Source: Acidimicrobiaceae bacterium (GTDB taxonomy: Bacteria > Actinomycetota > Acidimicrobiia > Acidimicrobiales > UBA8190). From it: a stretch of 64,000 nucleotides of DNA. Positions 53,423 through 61,111 of the stretch are shown here, piece by piece (within the stretch, counting starts at the first letter, position 1; each line of letters opens with the position of its first letter). The stretch is taken from the NCBI GenBank assembly GCA_003151475.1, contig PLXQ01000045.1, forward strand, positions 4,183 to 68,182, in the 5' to 3' direction. Made by a program: the position numbers and the translations under genes. Below the pieces are notes generated by a model. The model ran no database searches, had not been told where the DNA came from, and worked only from the letters and a program-made list of their open reading frames with translations.

Positions 53423-54244
53423 ATGAGCATCCCATCCCATGAGCAAGCTGGCGAGTCGGAAGCGATAGGGGTGAATTGGTCGGACGAGTTGGAGCGACTT
53501 CACGAGGAGAGCAGCCGGGCTCACCCTGTCGACATTTGGACCCGTGAAGTCATGCTCGCACGTCTGGGCGACTTGCGGGACAATGCAACTGTCGTCGACG
53601 TCGGATGCTCGGCGGGCTACTTGCTCGAAGATCTCCGCGAGCTTCTTCCTTCTGCAAGTTTGATCGGTATCGATCTAATGTTGTCGGGCCTGCGAAGGGC
53701 TCACACGAATGTTCCCGACGCCCTCATCGCTCAAGCTGATGCGTGCCATTTACCCATATCTGATGACTATGTCGATGCCCTCGTCAGCGCCAATTTGTTA
53801 GAGCACGTTCAAGCTGACCATGCAGCGCTGGCTGAAATTCGACGGGTCCTTCGACCAGGGGGTATCGCGGTGCTCGTGGTTCCGGCATCTCCAGGCAGTT
53901 TCGATTACTACGACAGGTTCCTACTTCACCAGCGACGGTATGGCCGTGGTGAGTTAGCGAGGAAGTGCCGCTCTGTCGGGCTTGAGGTGACGCAAGATAT
54001 CTATCTGTGTTCCCTCATATTTCCGGCGTTCTGGCTTGTGAAAAGGCGCAATCGCCGTCGGTTCGACCAGCTCAAGGGGGCTGACCTTGCGGAACGAGTT
54101 GCTCAGGACATCACTAAGACACAGCATTCGGCATTATTGGCCTTGACGTGCCGGCTGGAGAGGTTCCTATTGGCTCGGCGGGTGTTCTTGCCTTTCGGTA
54201 TCCGAAGTCTTGCGGTCGTAAAATGTCCCGAGGAGATCAGGTGA
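53423..54244 (+). CDS. SAM-dependent methyltransferase
   Basis: A 273-residue class I methyltransferase. Motif I is VVDVGCSAGYLLED, followed by LIGIDLMLSGLRRA, then a SANLLEHVQADHAALAEIRR and RPGGIAVLVVPASPG pattern. The C-terminal part has an aromatic-rich helix (YLCSLIFPAFWLVKRRNRRR) that may touch the membrane. It is the first of three linked AT-rich genes. GTGA overlap links it to the GT2 gene. Start is the ATG at 53423; an earlier GTG frame to 53321 lacks homology. Confidence 0.8.
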   Translation: MSIPSHEQAGESEAIGVNWSDELERLHEESSRAHPVDIWTREVMLARLGDLRDNATVVDVGCSAGYLLEDLRELLPSASLIGIDLMLSGLRRAHTNVPDALIAQADACHLPISDDYVDALVSANLLEHVQADHAALAEIRRVLRPGGIAVLVVPASPGSFDYYDRFLLHQRRYGRGELARKCRSVGLEVTQDIYLCSLIFPAFWLVKRRNRRRFDQLKGADLAERVAQDITKTQHSALLALTCRLERFLLARRVFLPFGIRSLAVVKCPEEIR

Positions 54245-55206
54245 CCGATAAGAGCCTGAGGCGGGAACTCGTCAGCATTGTCATTCCTGTATACAACGAA
54301 GAAGAGAATATCGGCCGCATCTACGAACGTTTAGTCAAAGTGCTTGACGACTTGGGGACTGACTGGGAGATTATCTTTTCTGCCGATCCTTGCACGGACC
54401 GGACCGAGCAATTCGTAGCAGAGCTAAGCGGCCGTGACGCACGCGTGAAGATGTTGCGGTTCTCCCGCCGATTTGGTCAGCCGATGGCCACATTGGCTGG
54501 CATGGCAGCGAGCGCGGGTGATGCAGTTGTCGTAATCGACTGCGATCTGCAAGATCCGCCTGAACTGATTAGCGAGATGGTCGCTCAGTGGCGAGAGGGT
54601 TTTGATGTGGTTTACGCCCAACGTCGCTCCCGTGAAGGTGAGACCAGGATTAAACGGATGATCGCTGCATCTGGCTACCGCCTGATTAAGCGAATCGCGG
54701 AGGTGGAAATACCGCCCAATACGGGGGACTTTCGGCTCATGAGCCGTCGGGTTGTGGAAGAGGTCGTGGCTCTGCCGGAAGGCCACGGGTTCCTCCGCGG
54801 TCTCGTCGGATTTGTAGGATTTCGCCAAACCAGCATCCCCTACGATCGTGAGGCCCGTGCCGAAGGCACCGGGAAATATAACCGGTTCACCGGGTCGATC
54901 GTGATTGCTCTTAACGGAGTGGTTGGGTTTTCCCGTTATCCTCTCCAGCTAATCTCGATTCTAGGTATCGTCTTTTCAACGCTGGCATTTCTGCTCTCCC
55001 TCGGGTACCTGGCCGCGAAGATTGGTGGGGTCCATTTTCCAATCGGAAACCCCACGATCGTTATTCTCATCTCCTTCATCGGGGGAGTGCAGCTGTTTTC
55101 GCTTGGGGTCATCGGCGAATACATCGGTCGAATCTACGATGAGACACGTAAGCGACCGAAGTACATCATCGAGTCGCGCGTTGGATGGGAAGACGAGCGG
55201 CGTTGA
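54241..55206 (+). CDS. Polyprenyl-phosphate glycosyltransferase, GtrB/DPM1-like GT2
   Basis: A 321-residue GT2 enzyme of the GtrB type. The core is VSIVIPVYNEEENIGRIYER, VVVIDCDLQDPPELI (the DxD-like site) and DFRLMSRRVVEEV. Two membrane helices follow (GVVGFSRYPLQLISILGIVF and IVILISFIGGVQLFSLGVIG), then the GEYIGRIYDETRKRPKYI tail. The family puts a sugar on undecaprenyl phosphate at the inner face. The GTG lies six bases after GAGGAG and overlaps the methyltransferase stop by four bases. A membrane partner, probably the next gene, would flip or use the product. Confidence 0.88.
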   Translation: MTDKSLRRELVSIVIPVYNEEENIGRIYERLVKVLDDLGTDWEIIFSADPCTDRTEQFVAELSGRDARVKMLRFSRRFGQPMATLAGMAASAGDAVVVIDCDLQDPPELISEMVAQWREGFDVVYAQRRSREGETRIKRMIAASGYRLIKRIAEVEIPPNTGDFRLMSRRVVEEVVALPEGHGFLRGLVGFVGFRQTSIPYDREARAEGTGKYNRFTGSIVIALNGVVGFSRYPLQLISILGIVFSTLAFLLSLGYLAAKIGGVHFPIGNPTIVILISFIGGVQLFSLGVIGEYIGRIYDETRKRPKYIIESRVGWEDERR

Positions 55207-57053
55207 AAGCCGAGATGGAAATGGTCGGCTTGGAATTTCCGCCTTCGAGGCCTGTAGCTCGAAGATCTCAGCGCGGAGGATGGTTCCGATGGGAAACCGG
55301 CATCGACGTCCTGATCGCGGCGATAGTCATCGGAGTGTTGGCTGGTCCAGTTTTATTCACCAATCGACCGTTTATGGTGGACCTCACAAACGATCTTTGG
55401 ATGGGATCGGTCATGAGTCATTCGTTGGTGCACGGCGTTCCGCCCACGTTCTTCCTTAACACAAATGTCACTGGCACTAATGGAGTGTTCAATCCGGTCT
55501 TTGCATTCTACGGTGGATCGCTGTTCGCTCTCTTAGGCGTCCTAACAATTGTATTCGGAGGGAGCGTTCTCGTTGCTTTCCAGGTAATGGTGGTCCTGGC
55601 ATTGTCTGCCGCGTACGGCGGGTCGTTTTGGATCTCGCGTCAGTGTGGCCTCCGCGGCCGGCTACCGCATTTCCCTGCAATCACCCTCGTCTCCGCAGCT
55701 TATTACCTCACTGATCTGTATGGGCGTAGTGACATTCCAGAATTCATCGCTTTGTCGATGATTCCTTTGGTCCTAGCCAGCGCTACCTACCTGGTTCGTG
55801 CCAAATCGTGGACTCCTGGGCCAATCTTTCTCCTCGCCATTTCGGTAGTTGTATTCACGGGGAGTCACAACATCACTCTCTTATGGGGGACGGTGATCGG
55901 AACCGTGGTTTTAGTGGTGCTCGCCTTAGTTCTTCGGCCAGGATCTCTGCCAATCAAGCGACTATGCACGGTCGCTGGTTTGGCCATCTTGGCTACCATG
56001 GTGAATGGTTGGTACTTGCTTCCCGACGTCTTCTTCAGCAGTACCACTTTGGCCGCTGCGCAAGCTGGCATCATTGTGACGTTCTTCGACCAGGTCGGCC
56101 TATTGTTTAACCCGCTCAGACAAGTGCCAAGCCAATCACGTTCGCCGGCGCTCTATGTCCAAGCCCCCGTGTGGTTCCTGGCTTGGTCTTTTGCGTGTGG
56201 AATCTGGATCTGGTTCAAGAGATCGCTTACAGCACTACGGAGGCCGTGGACGGCCGTGGCCGTTGTGTTTGTTGCCCTTGCCGTTCTTATTATTGATACC
56301 GCGCTCTGGAGGTTTGTCCCCACCAAGCTAGACGTCATCCAGTTTCCCTATCGTCTGAACGGATACCTTCTAATGCTCGCTGCAGCGCTCGTATTGGTGA
56401 GCCTTCTGGCCGTCCAGGAGGAAGCCAGGACAATGCAGCGGTCGGCTTTTGTGTCTGTCATCGTCGTGTCGCTCGTGGGAGTTACCGCAATGAGCGTGGC
56501 ACTCGCCGTGTGGCAGGAGTGGGTGCCGCGGCCATGCCCGACTGACGGCGGTTGTGGAATCAATCGATCCGCCGGTCTGACCTCAATCCACGTACTCCCA
56601 CCGACCTGGGTACCCGCTAATCTTTACACCAACACGACGGCACCCATCGTGCAGGTACGACCGAATCGGTCATTCGACTTCTCACCCGATCTTGTTGATG
56701 CTCACGGCGATAGCTTTGTTGCAACGGTTGATCCTCCTGGCGGGACCCTCCCGTTTGTCACAAATATCATAGGTGGGCCTCAGCTGGTCTCCATTGGAGG
56801 AGGAGTGGAGCGGGTCGGCCGGAGTCATGATGGCTTCGTGGTAGTGCGTCGCGTCAAGCCCGGAGTCGGACCGATCCGGGTTTCTATCCAGACCAGCGAT
56901 GGCACGGTTGTCATCCTCGGGAAATGGCTCAGCGTGGTCGGGGTGATCGGAATGGCGGTCGTACTATCGGTGCAGGCTCTGCGGAACAGATCTCGGTGGC
57001 GGGCAAGGCACGGTAGGCATCGTGCCAGTTTAGGAACGCGGACGGTGGCTTGA
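55185..57053 (+). CDS. Large membrane protein, GT-C-like
   Basis: A 622-residue polytopic protein with about 12 predicted helices and a large loop near residue 470-570. The first outside segment has VDLTNDLWMGSVMSHSLVHG, an acidic motif typical of GT-C sugar transferases. The loop from about residue 485 on includes a cysteine pair (CPTDGGC). After the last helix there is a short basic tail. It overlaps the GT2 gene by 22 bases if the start at 55185 is used; a later ATG would avoid this. No family name is certain. Confidence 0.6.
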   Translation: MGRRAALKAEMEMVGLEFPPSRPVARRSQRGGWFRWETGIDVLIAAIVIGVLAGPVLFTNRPFMVDLTNDLWMGSVMSHSLVHGVPPTFFLNTNVTGTNGVFNPVFAFYGGSLFALLGVLTIVFGGSVLVAFQVMVVLALSAAYGGSFWISRQCGLRGRLPHFPAITLVSAAYYLTDLYGRSDIPEFIALSMIPLVLASATYLVRAKSWTPGPIFLLAISVVVFTGSHNITLLWGTVIGTVVLVVLALVLRPGSLPIKRLCTVAGLAILATMVNGWYLLPDVFFSSTTLAAAQAGIIVTFFDQVGLLFNPLRQVPSQSRSPALYVQAPVWFLAWSFACGIWIWFKRSLTALRRPWTAVAVVFVALAVLIIDTALWRFVPTKLDVIQFPYRLNGYLLMLAAALVLVSLLAVQEEARTMQRSAFVSVIVVSLVGVTAMSVALAVWQEWVPRPCPTDGGCGINRSAGLTSIHVLPPTWVPANLYTNTTAPIVQVRPNRSFDFSPDLVDAHGDSFVATVDPPGGTLPFVTNIIGGPQLVSIGGGVERVGRSHDGFVVVRRVKPGVGPIRVSIQTSDGTVVILGKWLSVVGVIGMAVVLSVQALRNRSRWRARHGRHRASLGTRTVA

Positions 57054-57351
57054 GGCTCTGCCTGATCCGGCTCTCGGCTGGAACCATGTTTGCACAGCTT
57101 CAACTTGGTAAAGGCTCTTGGTCGAGTGCCTCGCAGGAAAGCGGCGCGGAGCTACCGATAGAATCTAACAAATCGGTCCTGAAGCTGGCAACGGTCCACG
57201 TCAATGGATCACTGAAGAGGGAAACTTTCTTACTTGCCAGGAAAGAGCGTGATCGGATTCGCGGCCACTCGTTCGGGGTGCGACAACTAGCCATCTAGCC
57301 GCACAATCATCACCCCGAGACCGGCGACCGTTCCCACAAGCGCGTTGGGCC

Positions 57352-57606
57352 ATGGTGGTTCTCGTTCTCACCGCCGCGGGTTCCGTCGCCGGATTCGTTG
57401 CTGAGGTTGGTCTGAATGCGGGGCAGCCCTTCTGGACGATCGACATCTACGCAGGCGCCAGCCTGCTCGCAAGCATGCTGCAAGACTTGGACATCGTCCA
57501 AGTTTGGGAGGCGGCTGAGGATCGTGAGCGCCGAGTCCTCATAGAAGAACTGGTCGAGTGGGTCACGGTGTACCCGGACCATCTGGAGGTGACGGTGGCC
57601 GGCACT
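57352..57606 (+). pseudogene. Tail of a serine recombinase-like protein
   Basis: The segment VWEAAEDRERRVLIEELVEW and VTVYPDHLEVTVAGT matches the C-terminal end found in many actinobacterial serine recombinases (W.AA.D.ERR.L...L......YPD.LEV...G). No catalytic serine domain, and no DNA-binding zinc ribbon, lies upstream; the 300 bases before it (57054-57351) show nothing recognisable. It is a fragment of a lost mobile element. Confidence 0.55.
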
Positions 57607-57629
57607 CTGAACCGGCCTGGGATCCCCGC

Positions 57630-57788
57630 ATGGGACGCCGGTTCAAGGGCCAGTCGGTGACCCTTCTGATCGCCGACGACGACATCCGGGTGCTCAACGC
57701 ACAGGGCGTTCTGGTGCGAACCCTCATGCTCGATCCGACCAGGAATTACCAGCCCCAAAGCCTCGGCTGGGTGTCTACGATGTCTTGA
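57630..57788 (+). pseudogene. C-terminal remnant of an IS481-type transposase
   Basis: The frame reads MGRRFKGQSVTLLIADDDIR, then VLVRTLMLDPTRNYQP and stops at 57788. This matches the end of DDE transposases of the IS481 group, where a GR.F.GQ.V start, a IRVL segment and a LDPTR.YQP ending are typical. The catalytic DDE core is missing. It directly follows the recombinase-like tail, so two different elements were cut and joined here. Confidence 0.6.
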
Positions 57789-57816
57789 CACATACCTCGC
57801 CGATGACTTGACACAT
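57778..57816. repeat. Tandem near-identical 16-bp repeat at an IS end
   Basis: CGATGTCTTGACACAT (57778-57793) and CGATGACTTGACACAT (57801-57816) differ by one base and are 23 bases apart. The first starts within the last codons of the transposase remnant. Repeats like this mark the right end of IS481-type elements. The second copy ends nine bases from the tRNA 3' end. Confidence 0.6.
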
Positions 57817-57824
57817 CCACACGG

Positions 57825-57898
57825 TGGGGGTGGAGGGGCTCGAACCCTCACTGTGGGCGTTTTAAGCACCCTGCCTCTGCCAATTGGGCTACACCCCC
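57825..57898 (-). tRNA. tRNA with anticodon UAA, class I shape
   Basis: A complete cloverleaf reads on the minus strand. The acceptor stem is 7 bp (GGGGGTG with CACCCCC). The D-arm has a 3-bp stem and the anticodon stem is 5 bp (GGGTG with CGCCC, one G-T). The T-arm is GAGGG TTCGAGC CCCTC and the discriminator is A. The seven-base loop CTTAAAA places UAA at 57862-57864, which would read UUA (leucine). The variable loop is only five bases, whereas bacterial tRNA-Leu has a long variable arm, so the identity is uncertain. CCA is not encoded. Confidence 0.8.
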
Positions 57899-58089
57899 AG
57901 CTCGATCTCGTTCAAAGGCCGGCATTGCTCAAGAGATCAAGTTAGGACTTCAAGTGCTCGGATAGTTCGAACTGGCTGGCACTCGAGGAGCGCATTCTTC
58001 CATGGCCCGACGCTGGAGCCCTCGATCGTGCCTGACGGCGATGGACTTCTGTGCAGCGGCACCGGCAACTGCCAACCTACCGACGTCGC

Positions 58090-58458
58090 TGGGCGTTGGC
58101 TCTCAAGGCAGCCGAGAATTTCCTGGCGTTACCCCCTCTGAGGAGATAGGCCCGGGTCAGAGTGGCCCGGACTGTTCGGGGCTGACAAGGCTCTGCCGGC
58201 AGACGGCAGGCGTCCTCCTAGTGCACTCGGCCGCCGCCCTCCAGCGCAGCGAAACCAGCCGGGTACCGCTCCTCCAAGGTTCCAGCCCGGAGACCTGCTC
58301 TTCTACGACCTCAGTGGCGACGGAATCGACCACGTCGTCATGCATTCCGATCCGACCCCACGGGGTCGACAAGATCATTCAGACCGCCCATACGGCTAAA
58401 TGTCGTCGAGTTCGACCCGATCTGGTACTTCGGTCCTGTGGCCGCCGGGAGGCCCTGA
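58090..58458 (+). pseudogene. Decayed NlpC/P60 peptidoglycan hydrolase
   Basis: Pieces of one NlpC/P60 domain lie in order but in changing frames. They are PDCSGLTRLCRQ with HSAAALQRS near 58170-58250, FQPGDLLFYDLSGDGIDHVV from 58280 in another frame, VDKIIQTAHTAK from about 58365, and NVVEFDPIWYFGPVAAGRP from 58399 in a third frame, ending at a TGA at 58456. The cysteine and histidine of the active site are both recognisable. At least three frameshifts mean no active enzyme is made. The N-terminal half cannot be followed past about 58090. Confidence 0.75.
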
Positions 58459-58517
58459 GACTCACCCACACGTCGTCCCCAGGCGACCACTCGTAGTCTG
58501 GAGAGCCGCCGGGTACC

Positions 58518-59399
58518 ATGACCCCAGTGGCGACCGGTAAAGAGACTGCGCAGCGCGAGCAACGTGCCTCGCTGGTGCCCCTGCCCCGACCGATCGACGA
58601 GACCATCGAGGGCGAGCGTCTCTCGGACGTCGACGAGTGGGGCCGTTCCGAACATACCCGGGCCTTGGCTCGCCGGCTCTACGCTCCCTTGTACAAACAC
58701 TGGTTCCGAGTGGAATGGGAGGGGCTGGAGAAGATCCCGAAGACCGGGGGGGCGCTCCTGGTGGCCAACCACGCCGGTGCCATCCCGTCCGACGCCCCCG
58801 TGATCATGCACGGCATTGAAGAGGAGCTCGGCCGCCCCGTCTACGGCTTGGCCGACTATTTCTTCCGCGAGGCACCGTGGATCGGGACCATGTGGGCGCG
58901 CGCCGGGGGTGTGCCCGCTCACCCCGACAACGCCCGCCGAATCCTGCGTGACCAGGGCCAGCTCGTGCTCGTCTTTCCCGAAGGGACGAAAGGACCATCC
59001 AAAACCTATACCGACCGCTACCGGCTCCGACGCTTCGGTCGCGGTGGCTTCATCGAGATCGCTATGCGGGCGGGGGTTCCCGTGATCCCCATCGCCGTCG
59101 TCGGCGCCGAGGAGTCAATGCCCATCCTGTTTCGGGTACCGCGGCTCGCCAAGCTCATCGGCGTCCCCTACTTCCCCGTCACCGCCAACATGTTGGCCTT
59201 CGGTCCCCTTGGCCTCGGTCTCTATTTTCCGGCCAAGTTCAAGCTCCGGGTTCTCGACCCCGTGACCTTCAATGTCCCACCGGCCCAGGAGCGGTACTCC
59301 AAGAGCCGCGTCATGGAAGAGGCGGAAACGATCCGCATGCATCTGCAGGAGACTCTCTACGAAATGCTGCGCGAACGCCGCAGCGTCTGGTTCGGCTGA
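58518..59399 (+). CDS. Phospholipid/glycerol acyltransferase (PlsC-like)
   Basis: A 293-residue acyltransferase. The catalytic motif is VANHAGAIPSDAPVIMHGI, with six residues between His and Asp instead of the usual four, as in the mycobacterial Rv0502-type branch. Motif III is VFPEGTKGPSKTY and motif IV is VPVIPIAVVGAEE. It acylates a glycerolipid or glycolipid acceptor at the membrane. The SDR gene follows five bases after its stop, and this pair matches the order of M. tuberculosis Rv0502 and Rv0501. GGAGAG lies upstream. Confidence 0.84.
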   Translation: MTPVATGKETAQREQRASLVPLPRPIDETIEGERLSDVDEWGRSEHTRALARRLYAPLYKHWFRVEWEGLEKIPKTGGALLVANHAGAIPSDAPVIMHGIEEELGRPVYGLADYFFREAPWIGTMWARAGGVPAHPDNARRILRDQGQLVLVFPEGTKGPSKTYTDRYRLRRFGRGGFIEIAMRAGVPVIPIAVVGAEESMPILFRVPRLAKLIGVPYFPVTANMLAFGPLGLGLYFPAKFKLRVLDPVTFNVPPAQERYSKSRVMEEAETIRMHLQETLYEMLRERRSVWFG

Positions 59400-59404
59400 C
59401 GTTT

Positions 59405-60454
59405 ATGGGTCGACGCGTCCTCATCACCGGGCTCGACAGCTTCTGGGGAGGGCGCATGGCACAGGCTCTCGAATCGGATCCGGAAGTCGAGATGATTCTC
59501 GGTATGGGCACCCGCGAACCTTCGGTAGCCCTCGAGCGCACCGAGTTCGTCCGCGCTGACCAGACCTACTCGATCCTCTCCCGTATCGTTCGCGCCACCC
59601 AGGTCGACACCATCGTCCACACCTTCTTGGTGGTCGATTCCACCCGTGCCTCCGCCCGAGCGCTGCACGAGATCAACGTCATCGGGACGATGAACCTCCT
59701 GGCGGCGGCCGGACAGACCGCCTCGCCGGTCCGTCAGGTCGTCGTGAAGTCATCTACCTTGGTCTACGGCTCGGCCGCCACCGACCCGGTGTGGTTCCGC
59801 GAAGAAATGTCGCGCACTTCTCCGGCGCGAACCCGGGTCGAGAGATCTCTGCTCGAGGTCGAAGGCCTCGTCCGTGACTTCGCCGAGGACAATCCGGCCA
59901 CCGTGGTCACCGTTCTGCGTTTCGCCAACGTCCTCGGCACCGACATCGTGACCCCTATCAGCGCCAATCTGTCACGCTCGCTGTGCCCTTCGGTGGCGGG
60001 GTACGACCCGCTCCTGCAGTTCGTCGAAGAAGATGACGTCGTGCGCTGCCTCGAGCACGTCACCCGGCACCGCGTCCCCGGCCTCTACAACGTCGCCGGC
60101 GCCGGCAAGCTCCCATGGAGCGAGGTCGCCGCCATGGTTGGCACCCGTTTGCTACCCATCCCCCCGGTGGCAACGCAGAGCGTGGCCGCACCCATGGTGC
60201 GCCTCGGACTCATCGACTTCCCGCCTGAGCTCGGCGATCTCCTGCGCTACGGCCGGGGCGTCGACACATCGCGTCTGGCCAAGACGGGGTTCACCTGCCG
60301 GTACACGTCAGCCGGCACGGTGGAGAACTTCATTCGCGCCCTACGCCTACGCCGCAGCGTGGGCAAACCCCCCGCCTCATATACCTACGAGCAGGACATC
60401 GAGCAGTTCTTCCGCCACTCCTCGGCCGTGGTGCCCATTTCCGGCGAAACGTAG
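59405..60454 (+). CDS. Extended SDR lacking the YxxxK motif
   Basis: A 349-residue NAD-dependent epimerase-family protein. The NAD motif is VLITGLDSFWGGRMAQAL, and the family positions GMGTREPS and VVKSSTLVYGSAAT are present. Where YxxxK is expected, the sequence reads SPARTRVERSLLEVE, so both tyrosine and lysine are missing. The C-terminal substrate region is intact. A binding or regulatory role, or unusual chemistry, is likely. Its link with the acyltransferase gene suggests envelope lipid function. Confidence 0.8.
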   Translation: MGRRVLITGLDSFWGGRMAQALESDPEVEMILGMGTREPSVALERTEFVRADQTYSILSRIVRATQVDTIVHTFLVVDSTRASARALHEINVIGTMNLLAAAGQTASPVRQVVVKSSTLVYGSAATDPVWFREEMSRTSPARTRVERSLLEVEGLVRDFAEDNPATVVTVLRFANVLGTDIVTPISANLSRSLCPSVAGYDPLLQFVEEDDVVRCLEHVTRHRVPGLYNVAGAGKLPWSEVAAMVGTRLLPIPPVATQSVAAPMVRLGLIDFPPELGDLLRYGRGVDTSRLAKTGFTCRYTSAGTVENFIRALRLRRSVGKPPASYTYEQDIEQFFRHSSAVVPISGET

Positions 60455-60472
60455 AGCCCCCTTGCCGGCTCT
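60453..60472. terminator. Hairpin at the end of the SDR gene
   Basis: AGAGCC and GGCTCT form a 6-bp perfect stem with an 8-base loop, starting in the TAG stop codon. It sits between the convergent SDR and GNAT genes. Confidence 0.4.
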
Positions 60473-60487
60473 CCTCGCATGGGGCCC

Positions 60488-61111
60488 TTATGCACGACTG
60501 ATCCAGGTCTCAACGAGCGCGGCACGCCGAGTGGCCCACTCCTCTGAGGTAATGGCGTATCGGACATGGTCCTCCCACCGGCCATCGATCTCGAGATAGC
60601 GCAAGGCAACACCTTCCTCGCGCAGCTCGAGCTTTTCCACTACCCGGCGACTGGCGCGGTTGCGCGGGACGATGGCCACCTCGATCCGGTGCAACGACAG
60701 TTCTTCGAAGGCGAATCGAAGCACCGCCACGGTGGCTTCAGGAGCGAAGCCGCTGCCCGCCATGGCTTGGTCGACCCAGTAACCCACAAACGCATTCTGA
60801 AACGGACCCCGCTGGATGGACGACAACGTAATCTCGCCGGCCAGTTTGCCCGCCACGAAAATGCCGAAGCCGTAACCGGTGCCCATCTGCCGTTCGCGTT
60901 CACGTGCCGCACACCGGGCGACAAAGCTCGCCCTATCCTCCGGTGTCGTCGGCGCACCATCGGGACGCGGTTCCCAAGGAACGAGCCAGTCGCGGCAGCG
61001 GGCTCGGACCTCGTACCACTCGCCGTAGTCGTCTTCTGTCAAGGTGCGCAATCTGATGCGCCACCCCGTAAGTTCGAGCGGACTGACCCTCGCTCCGCGG
61101 GCTGCGCTCAT
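60488..61111 (-). CDS. GNAT-family acetyltransferase (RimJ/RimL type)
   Basis: A 207-residue GNAT. It begins LTGWRIRLRTLTEDDYGEWY; the acetyl-CoA-binding loop lies around AMAGSGFAPEATVAVLRFAF. ELSLHRIEVAIVPRNRASRR and VEKLELREEGVALRYLEI are the typical RimJ/RimL ending. The substrate could be a protein N-terminus or a small amine. The ATG at 61111 overlaps the stop of the aminotransferase by four bases (ATGA). Confidence 0.87.
   Translation of the reverse strand: MSAARGARVSPLELTGWRIRLRTLTEDDYGEWYEVRARCRDWLVPWEPRPDGAPTTPEDRASFVARCAARERERQMGTGYGFGIFVAGKLAGEITLSSIQRGPFQNAFVGYWVDQAMAGSGFAPEATVAVLRFAFEELSLHRIEVAIVPRNRASRRVVEKLELREEGVALRYLEIDGRWEDHVRYAITSEEWATRRAALVETWISRA

Noticed and set aside
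57050-57298. An 82-codon open frame after the AT-rich membrane protein
   Set aside because: No similarity pattern or plausible ribosome-binding site; it is treated as chance.
57825-57898. Attachment-site pair for an element integrated at the tRNA
   Set aside because: I found no second copy of the tRNA 3' end in the window, so boundaries cannot be given.
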